A stretch of 64,000 nucleotides of DNA from Marvania coccoides. Its lineage: Eukaryota > Chlorophyta > Trebouxiophyceae > Chlorellales > Chlorellaceae. Each line of letters begins with the position of its first letter. Positions within the stretch are counted from its first letter, which is position 1. The translations under genes were made by a program, and so were the position numbers. The stretch spans positions 248,001-312,000 of the forward strand of contig OY978100.1 of assembly GCA_963854735.1 (NCBI GenBank), given 5' to 3'. Shown one piece after another: positions 11,693 to 23,133 of the stretch. The notes under the pieces are model-generated. The model saw nothing but the letters and a program-made list of their open reading frames with translations. It was not told the DNA's origin and made no database searches.

Positions 11693-12662
11693 AAAATGGT
11701 GTACAGTGGCAGCCTGCAAGAATGGAAACACATAAAAATCCAGCAGCCCAAACTTTATTTTAGCTCTAAACTGCAAGCTTACCGTCAGAATATGGGCTGC
11801 ATTGGATTCCTGAGGGAATGGAGGTGATAGAATGGGTGCCAGTCGAGGAAGTTTAAGCCCGAAGGTCGGGACAGCGGGCGACGGTTGGGCCCCGGGTTGA
11901 AGGTACTGCACGAGTGCACACGTAGGAGCGGCGATCTGGTAATAGCAACGCCGTTGGAGGGACTCATCAGCGCGGGTGCCGTAGAAAGCATTGAAGAATG
12001 GCTTGCCGTCCACCTTAAGCTCAGCGGTGCTGGCTTTTTCGTACGCTCCGTCCCCTTCCGGCAGCAAAATTCTTTCACTGATATGCGAGTTCGAAAGCTC
12101 GACGAAGAACAATGTATTGACTGCACAATATGGCACGCAATGGATGAAATCAGAGGGTAAAACAAGAAATGAAAAGCGCTGAAACAAAAGGGGAGGGGGA
12201 ATTCAGCGGGGTGACCCATTGCCTCACCCACTGCTCACTGCTCACCTTTTGGCTCGGCGGGCACACGTTCAGACAGCGGCAGTCCCAATTCTTTAAAATT
12301 ACTGAACATGCAAACCACTTCTGCAAGCGTGATGGGAAGGCCGTTGGTGGCTTTCAGCACTGCCGCCTGCGACTCTGGAAACGCTCGAAGCCCAGGAAGG
12401 CTTTGAGTGATCTCCACGGGGTCTACGTAGGACGATGGCAAGTGCGGCTCCCCTTTCGCTGCCCGTTTAATTCCTGCTTTCGCCAGTTCCTCGTCTTCAA
12501 ATGCGCGTTTGGTGCCTGCCTGAGTTAGGTGCTGGGGAGGAGAGTTTTAAGCTTTACAGTGCGAGTGCTTGAATCTGCCCAGTGCCGAGGGCTTACCAGC
12601 TGATGGCCATCAGGACCTGTAAATGCAGCAAGCGTCGCCATCAGGTCCGCCTTTTGGGTCAT
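11321..12662 (-). CDS. Divergent CG-1 (CAMTA-type) DNA-binding domain protein B, about 360 aa
   Basis: Four-exon model: 12597-12662, 12246-12531 (or from 12519), 11783-12120, 11321-11713; phases agree. The first ~55 residues resemble the N-terminus of protein A. The CG-1-like domain spans exons 2-3 (residues ~60-185): an L-A-E-V-V-C-M-F segment, N-T-L-F-F-V-E, a G-D-G turn, Q-R-R-C-Y-Y and a final hydrophobic strand ending in Q-Y-L. The intron inside the domain sits at the same place and phase as in gene A, confirming paralogy. Exon 4 is a recent copy of the N-terminal module of gene A, here placed C-terminal to the DNA-binding domain and truncated by a frameshift. Probably a nuclear regulator; function unknown. 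It may be a young chimeric gene. Confidence 0.65.
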
Positions 12663-13088
12663 TTGATTAATTTTGAAAATTCAAGCAAATCCTCACATCA
12701 ACGAGGCAATGCGCTGTGGGCTGAAGAAAATATCAGGTTAAAAAGTATAAATTATAGAAGTTCACGAATAATTGACAGGGGCAAGCAACATGGCACGTGA
12801 TTTCACTACCACATCAACTTCAAGTTTGCAGGTATTGTCAGAGCAAGTATTGTCAGAGCGCCCAGGGCAGCAGAACGTTAGTCCCCAATTAGACGGCGAA
12901 GTTATATGGCATGAGCGTTGAGCGTGCATTTTCCCATTTTGTTACACACTGATTCAGTTCTAAAAAACTTGGGTAAAAATTCTCTCCTCCTAGGCCACCT
13001 CTTTGCAAGAGTACGCTCTCCAGCCTGGCCTCTTCAATGCTCCACCCCTCGCACCCCACCCCCCGCCCTGTTTTCTTCCACGCGTCTG
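12663..13088. other. Intergenic region between CG-1 gene B and the spinster gene
   Basis: AT-rich upstream region of gene B and 3' region of the next minus-strand gene. It contains a short tandem duplication of GTATTGTCAGAGC near 12831-12862. No gene is seen. Confidence 0.5.
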
Positions 13089-14629
13089 CTAATTTTCAGA
13101 CTCGCTCCCCGTCTCCAGCAGCGCCTCATACGATTCCAACTCCAACGCTTGAGAGCTCCGCCGCAGCGTGCACTTTGCCGCAGAAAACAGCGCCGCCGCA
13201 GCGAATAGCACTGCCGTGCAGGCACACATCGTCAACCGCCAGTTATCCAGCCGCTGCTGCACCGCTCCCAGCAGCGGCGGCAGCGGCACGTCGCCTAACA
13301 AATGATTCATAACCTCAGAGAGAGCGAGTGCGGAGGGGCGCACGTCGGGGGGCACGCTCCACAGCAGCACCGCCGTGGCTGGCGCAGCCTGCACAAGTTG
13401 TAGAAAAATAGAAATATTTATTTAATTTATATATATATTTTTTTCCTGATCGTGGAAAAATATTATTAAATGCACGATCTAACCGTGGCAAACATGGCGG
13501 CTTCGCCCAGCGCCAGCGCAGGCACAAACGTCCACAGCCCTTGGCTGGCAGCGAACGCTCCGAAGAACAGCGCAGCCGCCGCGGTGACCCCCAGCACGCA
13601 CAGCAGCAGCGCCACGTGCACGCTGCTGCCCAGAGCATCCAGCGCCAACCCTCCCCCCAGGGTGCCCAGCGCCCCTGTCACCACCGTCACCCCTCCAAAC
13701 GTTAAATCTGCCACTGACGGGTCCAGGTTGAAAATCGCCCGCGCAGCCTTGGGGCCCCAGAACGAAAGCCCGCCAATGGCGCCGTTATACAAAGCCAGCG
13801 CCAGCATCGCCATCAGCACCGCTGGCAGCTTCGAGACCGTCTTCACGCCACTCCAGAAGCTGCGCCCTGCTGCGTTTGCGGCGGCTCTGCTGTCGCAGCG
13901 CTTGACATCGTTTGGGCGAGGGGCGCACAGCGCGACTGCAGCCAGCGCCCCCATCACGACTGCTTCTACCAGGAACGCCGCTCTCCAGCCGTAGGCGGCT
14001 GCCACAAAGCTCGACCATGTGAACCCCAGCGCAAAGCCGCACGGGATGCACAGAAACAAGGCTCCAAGGTAGGACGATTTGTTGGACGGTGGCGCAGAGT
14101 CGTCAATAAGAGGCGCTGCTAGGGAGATGAAGGGCCCGCAGCCGACGCCTACCAGCGCACGGCATGCGAGGAGGAGCGGAAGGCTGCGGGCGAGGCCTGA
14201 TCCTGCCGCTCCCGCTGCTGCCAGAGCCACACCGAAGCCCACCAAGCGCAGGGCGTTCCAGCGGCGGCTCAAGTGGGCAGCTGTCGGGGCTGAGAGCGCC
14301 AGTCCGACCTGCAGACGTCAGAAGAAAGATAGAGTTGTGGTTTTGACATGTCCAGTGTACTCTGAGGAAAATCAAGCTCATAATTTTGCACAGGGCGGCG
14401 GCAGCGGGGAGGCAAATTTTGGTGTCGGTGTCGAGGTTTTGTTGGATTGCATCACCATGACGGCAGCATACAGCACTCCGGACTGTGCTTCCGAGAGATT
14501 GAAGTCTTTTCGAATGCCTGGCGTGTTCCCATCGCCCGAGATCGAGTTACTGCTCAAGACTCCCCGATCTCCAAACAGTAGCAGGGTGCACGCGCATAAA
14601 AACCCGAGTAACGCCCCAGCCGAAAACAT
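13089..14629 (-). CDS. SPNS-like: Spinster-like major facilitator superfamily transporter, 432 aa
   Basis: Exons 14456-14629, 13484-14308 and 13089-13388, all joined in phase 0. The first exon carries the D-R-G motif after TM1 and the S-E-A-Q-S-G-V-L-Y segment typical of spinster proteins. The second has G-V-G-C-G-P-F-I-S-L-A-A-P-L-I-D-D, matching the G-V-G-E-A-S-F-I-S-L motif of plant spinster homologues, and most of the hydrophobic helices. The third completes the last helices and ends in a polar tail. The family moves lysosphingolipids or lysophospholipids across endolysosomal or plasma membranes; the substrate here is inferred only. The ATG at 14629 is chosen because upstream codons in frame are not ATG starts. 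It ends shortly before unrelated CG-1 genes and lies 124 bp downstream of the ELP4 stop on the same strand. Confidence 0.85.
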
Positions 14630-14752
14630 TTTGAACGATTCACTAAATTTGAAAATTGGTTTGCTTTTGCTGTCGGGAGCTGAAACCCTCAACAACCTGC
14701 TTCTCCCTTTTTCCTATGAAAAGAGCATTCACTTTTACAGCAGTCGGGGTGT

Positions 14753-16120
14753 TCAAAACTCGAAGTCCGAGGCTTTCTTCTGGGGAGGCCCTCCTCCGCA
14801 CAGCGCCGCCCCTGCAGACCCTCCCCCTCCTCCTGCCGCAGCCGCCTCAGCCTCTTCTGCATCTGGATCGTACTCAACTGCGGTGATCACCATCTTTCGT
14901 CTGGTGTGCCTCACAAGGTACAGCGGCACTGGGATGGGGGGAGAGGCCACCGCCCCCAAGGAGGGCAGCTTTCTCAAATGAAGGAGCCCCGTCACCGTTT
15001 TTGAGTTGGGCGCCAACCTGCAAGAAAGTGAAACGGTGCATACAGTAAATAAAATACAAATGTAAGGAAATTCCGTCGTCAAAATCTTTGCCAAAATAAT
15101 TTAAAGAGCGTGCCTCGAAGGAGCGGAGACCACCCTACAAAAAATTCCTCGATTAACGAACCTGGCAAGGTCGGAATCATCTTGCACTGCCTCCAGCGCA
15201 ATCACAGCATCCGCGGCGTGCATCATCCTCGCTCGATCCGACTCTGAGTGCAGCGCTGCTGGCACTGTCACCACTGCACAGCACCGTGTGTCCCTCACAG
15301 CAGCTTTCAGCGCCAGCAACGACTGCACCACCGCTCTACTGGCCTTTGAGCTGCCGATGCCTAGGCCCCACTCCTCTCCCCCTACACTCAACACTGCTAT
15401 TCTCCCAACGCACTCAGCTCCGCTCTTCATCTTTCTGGCGTCCACAAACGAGGTAACGACGGCCGCCAGCGCGTCTCGAGCGTCCGCGCCGCCGATCTCA
15501 GCTAGCTGAAGGGCGTTTGATTGCGTCCCGCTGCTGTCTTCTGCCGCTGCCGCCGCTGGAGGCTTTGATAGATCGAAAGAGTGGCACCAATCGCGCCCAA
15601 CAGGCGGTCCTGGGGGTCGTTTCCGCCCTGCGGAGCCTTGCAGGACAAGAGAAGGCGATTGCGGCCCTGCAGCACTACCACTACCGCTGCTACCGCCAAC
15701 AGCGACACTCCCTGAATGTTGTCGGAGGTACTTTCCGTACTGCCATGCTATCCTCAGCTGCACCCCGTCCTCCTCTTCCACCAGCTTCTTCGCTTCCGCC
15801 TCCAGGGCGTCTGCGCGAGGGTCGGCTAGCCTGGGAGAAAAGCTCAAAATTCCGCCCTCCGGTTCTCTGCCGGCCGCTAGAAGCACGCTGTGCCCGCACG
15901 CCGCGCCCTCGCCAACAAAGTACCGCAGCAGCGCGACGTGGTGCCTGGTCCAGGCGTCTTCTAGGATTAAAGTGACGGAGCCCAGAGGCAGGCCGCCTCG
16001 GAGCAGGCGGTCAAGGTCGGCTTGCCCAGAAGAAACCAGAACCTGGCCATTGGCGCCAGGTCGGGTGCCCAGCTCGGCGGCTGGTATAACAGAGGAAAGA
16101 ATGCGGGTGTTAGAGAGCAT
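14753..16120 (-). CDS. ELP4: Elongator complex subunit ELP4 (PAXNEB family), 407 aa
   Basis: Exons 15162-16120 and 14753-15017, joined in phase 2. The protein opens with the ELP4 signature: a T-R-P-G segment, N-G-Q-V-L-V-S-S-G and a G-G-L-P-L-G loop followed by a hydrophobic strand, the degenerate RecA-type ATPase fold. The later part has a D-W-C-H-S-F-D-L motif and the C-terminal G-L-L-H-L-R-K-L-P beta segment characteristic of the family; the latter lies in the second exon, which supports the splice model. ELP4 with ELP5 and ELP6 forms the hexameric ring of Elongator, which modifies wobble uridines of tRNA. Low-complexity Ala/Gly inserts lengthen the protein. It is head to head with the TFIIH subunit gene. 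Confidence 0.9.
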
Positions 16121-16492
16121 TTTCGTATTGAAATGGTGAGATTAAAATCGCAAAATGGGCCCACCTGCTGCAGAACCGCCAGCTTTTCTTGTGAATGTAC
16201 TCATACAGTGATTCTCATAATTGATTTATTTTTAAAATAAAAAAAATAACGAAACGCTGCTTCGAAAGTCGAAAGTGTTTTACTTTTTTTTTTGAGAAAG
16301 GGTGGTCTCAAAAATGGATTCACTTTCAATTGTCTTTATATTGTTTCTTTTGTAAATTTACAACCGCGTTAAGGCAATCGATTCGATCATGCACACTGCC
16401 GATGAACGAGAGAACTGAAAGAATAATTTAAGTGATCAAATCCTTGAATCTTTGCTCGGTATTGCATTGGCATCGCTGAAAATACGCCCACA
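16121..16492. promoter_or_regulatory. Shared upstream region of ELP4 and SSL1
   Basis: 372 bp separate the start codons of two divergent housekeeping genes. AT-rich, with T- and A-runs. No TATA box in a convincing position is seen. Assigned as a likely bidirectional promoter by position only. Confidence 0.45.
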
Positions 16493-18222
16493 ATGGCCCA
16501 GCCAGAGACCACAATCCCCGATGGAGCTCCAGAGCCCGAAATGTGCGCGTTTTTTTTAATTATTTACTGCCACTCCTCGCCGCCCGCATTCTCAACTTCC
16601 ACACCTCTCTTGCACGCAGAGACGACGACGATTACGATGCGGACGATGCCATCGGTGCCTACCACGACGAGCACTCGTGGGAGCAACTGCAAGAGGACGA
16701 ATTCGGAAATTTGCAGGCGGTGGGGGAAACCTCGGACCAAATGGCCAGGCGAAGGAGGCTGCTGAGCGCCTCAGCGGGGGCGAGGGTGCGGCGGGGCATG
16801 ATTAGGTACGTGCAGCTGGTGGTGGACCTGTCACGCGCAGCAGGACTGACCGATATGCGGCCAGTCCGCAGCGTCGTCATGTTTGCGGCGGTAAAGCGGT
16901 TTGTGCGCGCTTTTTTCGACGAGAACCCGCTCAGTCAGCTGGGGGTGATTGTGCTGCGCAATGGCGTGGCGGAGCGGCTCACGGAGCTGTCGTCCAGTCC
17001 AGTAAGTTTCCTGATTTAAAAAAAAAAAAAAAAAAAACTTTCCTTACCAAAACCTATTTCGAATACCAAATAAACTAAAGATAGCAGTGTTAACGTATTC
17101 AAACCGCATTAATCAACGCCAATGCGTAATCCACACTACGCAGGCGATTCACATCGACAAATTAAAGGCGAGCTTGGACACCGGGGGCTCAGCCTCTGTG
17201 CAAAACGGCCTGGACATGGCAGTTGAGTCCCTCTCACGCATCCCACCCTACGGCCACCGAGAAGCGATCTTCCTGCTGGCCGCGCTGTCCACCTGCGACC
17301 CAGGGGACATCATTGCGGCCATCAAAGCGGCAAAAGCGGCAAAAGTGAGAGTTTCGGTCGTAGGGCTGGCTGCGGAGGTGCACGTGTGCAGGGTGGCTGC
17401 GTCAGAGACGGGGGGCAGCTACGCGGTGGCCACAGGGGACGGGGACATAGAGGAGCAGCTGCTGAGACACGCTGTGCCGCCCCCCGCTTCGCCGGGGTCC
17501 AGTGGGGTCAGTCTTGTGCGCATGGGATTTCCTTCGAAGAGCTCGGAAGCAGCGGGGGCGGCGGCGTTCGTGGGCGCGGAGTGCGTGCTGCGTGCTGGGT
17601 CGTTTGTGTGTCCCCGCTGCAAAGCACGGCTAGCAGACTTGCCTGCGGAGTGCCACGTCTGCGGGCTGACACTGGTGATGTCCACTCACCTGGCCAGGTC
17701 ATACCATCACCTGTTCCCCGCCAAAGCCTATGAAGAGGTGGCGCAGGAGCAGGCAGCGGAGCTGCCAAAGGTAAATAATAAAATGTTCAACGGTCATTTA
17801 TGCATAATAATGCTACAATAACACATGAAAGCGATGCTTGAATCATTGTGCAAAGCAGAAAGCACCTCCGCTTTTGGTCAAATAAGAAATTGTATAGCTT
17901 TCGCTGTTTGAATTTGCATGCGATTAACACCGTCTTCTCATTTATTAAATAAATGCAGGGGTGCGGGGGAGACGCAGATTTCGCGCTGCCGAGAGTTGCG
18001 GGAAGCCTATACTGCTACGGCTGCGCGTGCAGCTTGGAGGCTCCAGCGGCGGCAGGCAGGCGGCCTGGCGCTGCCCCGCCACCGCCGGTGCTGCAGTGCC
18101 CTGATTGCTGGAGATTATTCTGTCTGGACTGCGATGTGTATGTACACGAGCACCTCCACAGCTGCCCTGGGTGCGAGGCTTTGCCAGTGCGCCAGCAGGA
18201 CAAAAGTGAAAAAGAGTTGTAA
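16493..18222 (+). CDS. SSL1 (GTF2H2): TFIIH core subunit p44/SSL1, 440 aa
   Basis: Exons 16493-16542, 16620-17001, 17144-17770 and 17959-18222. Residues ~18-60 contain the W-E-x-L-Q-E-D-E segment; a VWA/Ssl1 domain follows with R-R-G-M-I-R-Y and V-D-L-S-R-A-A (MIDAS-like), then Y-G-H-R-E and S-T-C-D-P-G-D-I. The C-terminal half holds zinc-binding cysteines: C-P-R-C-K-A-R-L, C-H-V-C-G-L-T-L with L-A-R-S-Y-H-H-L-F-P, and a C4/RING-like end with C-P-D-C-W-R-L-F-C-L-D-C-D and H-E-H-L-H-S-C-P-G-C. All are diagnostic. The protein is part of the TFIIH core, activating the XPD helicase in transcription initiation and nucleotide excision repair in the nucleus. Intron 2 contains an A20 run next to the 5' splice site. 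Confidence 0.95.
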
Positions 18223-18518
18223 ATAGAATTCAATGAACGGAGAAATGGCTTGGCTTCGGGGCTTGAGAGAATCGAATTTCGGCAGCTATTTAAAAGCTAT
18301 TGCTCTACCCTAAGACATATTTTTCTGAGTCAAACAGAGCCTCACAGCGCGCACGGCGTATATTTGACTTTTCATCTCCCCGTCATATATAAAGAGCGAC
18401 TAAGCGCTTTGAGATCCGCAAACCAGCTTCAAAATCTGCGTATTATTTTGCTGCACAACGCCCGCTCGTCCTGCAAGCCCTGCATGACTCCTTGCAAATA
18501 GCAAGCTAGAGATTTACA

Positions 18519-21086
18519 ATGTTGGCAGCGGCCCTCCTCGCGCTGCTGGCTCTCTCCAGCAGCGTCTCCGGCCGCCTATCGCCCGACAGCCAAGTTTATG
18601 CGCAGAAATTTGACCCCCCGTATGACGACCGCACGCTGCTGCTGCAACTCAAAGTTTACGATTGGTGGGCAACCTACCAGGACGAGGCTGTCATCCCAAA
18701 GGGCAAAAAGTTCCCCATTCTGGACGACTACTGCAACCGGGATCCTGAAAAGTGCCCCAGCTGGAACCTGACTGGCGATGTGCGCCTTCAGTTTGGTCCG
18801 ACCTCCGCTCTCGACACCCACCGCCTAAGTGAGCTTTTTTCCAGTCTATTTCATCAATGTCCGATTTCGTATGATATCCAACGCATTTTTGTATATTGCA
18901 GACCTATTTTTGACCGACACTGGGACCAGGATTCCCATCTCCGGCCCTCCAATTGAGCGCGTCTCTCCCGGGTGCTCTGGCCAGCCTGGCGCGGTATGCT
19001 GCGACGGCCAGGAGTACACCCTGACCCGCGAGGAGTCCACGCACGCTGCCTTCAAGATGTGGACTGCCCGCACCAACGGCACGCTCGGCTACAACGGCAC
19101 GCAGGTCCAAAATTTCCGGTCTGCTGGCGCCAAGCTCACCGTGAAGGCTGGGTACTACTCCGCCACGGTGTCCTGGCCCAATATGTTTTTCCAGAGGAAG
19201 GGGCAGTCTAGTGACCGCGATGTGGTGGTTGAAATGGAATTTGCTGCGGATTCTGCCACCCCTTCTTACTCCGACTTGACTTCCGCCCTGACCTCCAACT
19301 ATACGCTGCTGGTTCCCACCGCCGACCCAGGGGCCCCTGGATTTGTGGTGCCCTCAGCTCTGCTCACTGAACTGCCCACCTCGCTGAACCTTGCGGCTTG
19401 GAGCGCTTGCCGTGCTGCCAGCTGCGGCGCTCCGCTGGGCTCTTGCGCTGGCAACCAGGAGGCCACCCCGTTTGCCAGCTGGCGCAGCACCACGACTGCA
19501 ACGGTGGTTGCGGATGCTTGGAACGCTCTGGGCCGCGGCATTCCTAAATCTTGCAGCGTGCTGGGAAACGGACAGAGAGCTTTCATGCAGCCAGATTTTT
19601 CCACGGGTGCGGTGCATACCACGCAGTTTGTGAGCTGCGACTACACCGGCACGTATCTGGCCCCTTCAATCAAGATTTCCCGCCAAATTTTGGAGGCCGG
19701 GTTCACAGCTCCGCCGCCGCCGTCCCCTCCGCCCCCTTCGCCGGCTCCCAACGCAAAGATCAGCCCATCCGCTGTCAAACCTACTTCTAGCCCCAGCCCT
19801 AGCCCCAGCCCAGGCTCCTCACCTTCACAAATAGCAGCCAAGCCACAGCCACCGCCGCCCACCCCCTCCCAACAAGGGCCCGCTATCTGGTTTGTGGTCA
19901 CGTTGCCAGGGATGATGCTCACGACCTTTAATTCAACTGGCCAAGCCGCCTTTGTCAGCGCCGTTCAGAAGGCGGCAACAGGAGAGTCGATTAAACCCAC
20001 TGTGAGGGTGCGCTCCGTGAACAGCGCCCCTGGATCCACCACATCGCGCAAACTCCTGGCTGGAGATGGCACCGCGGTGGACGCTGTCATTCATTTCGCT
20101 CCTTCAGACGCCACCGCAGCCTCCGCCCTGCTTGCCCAACTGAAGAGCAAACTCCCCAGCGTGCTTCCGGCCTCCCAGTTCGGTGATGCCACAGCCAAAG
20201 AAGCGGTTTCGCTCAACTGCGTGTCTCCTTGCGGCGACAACGGCCTCCCTGGGCCTCGTACTACCGCCGCCGGCGTTTCTTGCACTTGCGAGTGCAAAGT
20301 AGGCTGGGCCACAGCCCCAAACCAGCCCTTTGAATCATTTAAGTACTGTGCCCTGTGGGTTGGGCTGCTCCCTGGCAGCGACGGCAGTGTTGGCACCCAA
20401 AATTTCACGGCACAGCCCCCAGGAGGTGAGCCGCCGAAGTAATTTGATTCGGTTTTCCTGCCTTTTACTTTTCCCCCTAGAAATGAAGGAAGAGCTCACT
20501 CATCCTGACAGCTTCCAATGTCCGTTTACTTTGGCGCCCGCCAGTAGCCGTGCCCGCGCCGCCGCCGCCCAAGCAGTACCGCGAGAGCAACGGCTTTGCT
20601 CTCGGTGGCATCGTGGGGGTCTCAGTGACGCTGCTGGTGCTGGGAGTCCTTGCCTACGTGTGCTGGAGGACCAAGTGTCCGTGCTTTGCATGGAAGTACT
20701 GCGCGCAGCCACTGTGGAAGAAAACACAGCAGTGCACGCAGCGCAGCACCGATGAAGCAGGCGACGGCGCTGCTGCTGGTGTGGAGGGAGAGGCGGCAGC
20801 AAGCAAGGTGATGGTCAAAGATGCGGCAAAGGAGAAGGGTAGAACTGTCACCGGTGCTACCGCTGGAAAGAGGGGGAAAGATAAGAAAAAGGGGTCCCAG
20901 TCGGCGGCAACTTTGGCAGCTGGCAAAGGCAATGAAGGGAAGAAAGGGGAGGGGATTGAGGTTGCAGCAAAAAGTGGCAGCACTGCGGTCCCTCCCAGCC
21001 CCACGCCCCCTCCAAAAGACGTCAAGCCTCCCAAGAGAGGCAAAAATAAAAACAATAAGCCAGCGGCAGCAAGCAACTCCAAGTAG
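18519..21086 (+). CDS. Type I surface membrane protein with SEA-like domain and proline-rich hinge, 791 aa
   Basis: Exons 18519-18828, 18902-20425 and 20545-21086. The N-terminal ~18 residues form a clear signal peptide (hydrophobic Leu/Ala core, cleavage after S-G-type residues). The ectodomain is Cys-containing with several N-x-S/T sites. A Pro/Ser hinge of the P-P-S-P type seen in algal cell-wall proteins follows (around residues 390-440). Next comes a SEA-like module (F-x-S-A-V pattern with S-R-K-L-L-A before a short strand), and a Cys-rich EGF-like knot (C-V-S-P-C-G ... C-T-C-E-C). Near residue 625 a single hydrophobic span is followed by a Cys-rich juxtamembrane segment and a long Lys-rich cytoplasmic tail. 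Likely a cell-wall or surface receptor/adhesion protein; no function can be named. Confidence 0.75.
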
Positions 21087-21475
21087 CCTCCTATTTTTTT
21101 ATATTTACATGCAAATGGCGATTAATACACATTGTTTTCAGAAATATATATTATGAGTCCCAATACAATTTCAATACTTTATTTTCGATTGAAAATTCTC
21201 TTTTGAAACAAACTGCCCTCTCCCGCTGCCGACACGTCAAGCTGTAACTGCGAAAACAACATGCCGCTCACAAAAAAAGTAGCAAGTAAAAATTTATTGC
21301 ATAATATTTAAGTGTGTCCAATGTGACGAAGTAAGGAAGTAGAAGAAAAATCGCAATAGCTTAACATTTTATATTTGCAAAAAAACGAGGTTGACAATTC
21401 CCAGAGACCCCCCACCGCTGTACGATCTTCTCCCAGAATCACTCATTCGAGGGGCATATCGAGGTTGATCTAGCT
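21087..21475. other. Convergent 3' region
   Basis: AT-rich DNA between the stops of the surface protein (plus) and SSU72 (minus). Holds the 3' untranslated regions; no other feature is seen. Confidence 0.5.
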
Positions 21476-22341
21476 CTAAAGGAAGCACACGTGGTATTGG
21501 GGCCGCTTCCTGCCCGTCTTCCTCTCAAACTGCAGCAGTATTGAGCCGATCTCGCTCTCCCAGTCGTCGCTTTCCTCCAACAACTGGCACAACAGCAAGG
21601 CATCAGGGGCAGCACTCGTTGCGTCTGCTGTTGAGTCCCTTACGTCCATATTCACGACCAAACAGGGGTGCCCGCCGCCGCCACACGCTGCATCCTTTCT
21701 CTGCATGTCCTCCACCAAAATCTCCTGCAAATTATGGTTGGAGAGAGAGAAGAGAAGGTTAATTTTATAAAATAGCAATAGGCGGGGCCGCCATTTTCCC
21801 TTTCATTCTTTTGTTTCAACCCTCACCATCACTTTGCGCTCGAAAGTGACCACTACGTCCAGCCGAGGCGCGTCCCTGGGGCGGTCCTGCCACCGCTGAG
21901 GCGCCAGCTTCACCCCCACGTCCCTCTTTATCATCTCCAGCAGCCCGTTGTTGGCGTACAGCTGGGCGTCCTTTTGTTGCAGGTCCTCGTAGATGTCTCT
22001 GTAAGGGGTGCCGAAGGAGTACCGGTTCGGTTGGGAGGGGGAGGGCCCAGGCAGCTTCACAGAGTTGCCCACCCCGTAGCTCTCAGCCTGCGGAGAAAAA
22101 GCCGAGAAAGGAGGGGAAAAGTCGTTGGTGAGGAAATAAAGAGCTCAATCTTTCATTACCCAGCTAATTTTGTGACGTGGCCTGTCGTCTACGTATCCGT
22201 CGCTATAAAAGGCTGGTTTAAGGCAGCAGTGACTGCTCTCGTCGCACTCACGTCAAGTCCCTCCTTTTTGAGGAGCTCGTGGGCGGCCATGCTCCGATTT
22301 ACGTTGCTGGCGCACACGAGAGCGTGGCGAAGAGGACCCAT
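21476..22341 (-). CDS. SSU72: RNA polymerase II CTD phosphatase SSU72, 199 aa
   Basis: Exons 22252-22341, 21827-22087 and 21476-21724, all in phase 0. The first exon encodes the protein-tyrosine-phosphatase-like loop C-A-S-N-V-N-R-S (C-x5-R; Cys10 and Arg16) near the N-terminus. The second has V-K-L-P-G-P-S and a Y-x-D-I-Y-E-D-L-x-x-K-D segment, plus a D-V-V-V-T-F-E-R motif corresponding to the conserved region with the general-acid Asp. The third ends with the W-E-S-E-I-G-S-I-L-L-x-F-E-x-K-T-G-R helix typical of SSU72 C-termini. Length matches the family (about 195-200). It dephosphorylates Ser5 of the Pol II C-terminal domain and works with the 3' end processing complex. Confidence 0.93.
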
Positions 22342-23133
22342 CGCGTGATTTTAGCGAGCGAGGCTCCCGTTTTTTTGCCGGCGTTTGATTTCCGAGATGA
22401 AGATTATTCAATTGATAGCGTTGCTCGATCAATCGCAAAGCTGAAATCCATCTAACAATATAAAATACCGCAATATCAAAATCAAAATGAATTAAGCGAG
22501 TTAAATCATGAGCAACGTTTCGGAGCTCCAGGCAGGCCAGAGAGCTCGGCCACCGCGATAATTTCTTGATGAAAGTACGCATGGCTCAGCCCTGAACCCT
22601 TCAGAGTGACACCGAGCAGTCATCAGAAAGGAATTATGGCGCATTGGGTCGCCACAGAAAAATGTACAAGGCCGCCCTGTCACCACCGCCCTGCCCCGTC
22701 CATATTCTTACATAATTTAGTAGCAAAATGCTTGGTCGTAGTACCGATGTCCCTGTGGAGGAAATACACTGCCGCTGCTGATTATTCGCTCAGCTAGGGC
22801 GTGAGCGCCGCTGAGAAGTCGTCGCCACAAAAAACGGCTTTTTCTTGCTACAGAAAAACATCAAGGGTGGGTCACAACTACGTTAAGTCGATGGTCATTA
22901 AAGATAAAGCACTCGTTCTACTAGACAGTCATCACTCTCGCTCTCAGGCAGCGCCTTGCAGTCATCCGCAAATATACTCAATTTTGGTCTCTCAACACAG
23001 CCAAGTGCCCCGCTCAAAACGACGAACAGGTGCATTGGTCGACATAATAAAATAAATAATACCAAACAAATTAACCCTGCACACGAAGAAAGTGAAGCTT
23101 CATCCCCACTCAATCAAAGGAAGCTGTGCCCTA
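22342..23133. other. Upstream of SSU72 and downstream of ARC6; no gene
   Basis: AT-rich sequence containing the SSU72 promoter and the ARC6 3' untranslated region. Open frames here (for example 22606-22797 and 22801-23055, plus) have no coding character. Confidence 0.5.

Noticed and set aside
18519..21086. Considered HAP2/GCS1 gamete fusogen for the surface protein
   Set aside because: The characteristic HAP2 cysteine pattern and fusion domain are not present; the SEA-like and Pro-rich parts point to another surface protein.
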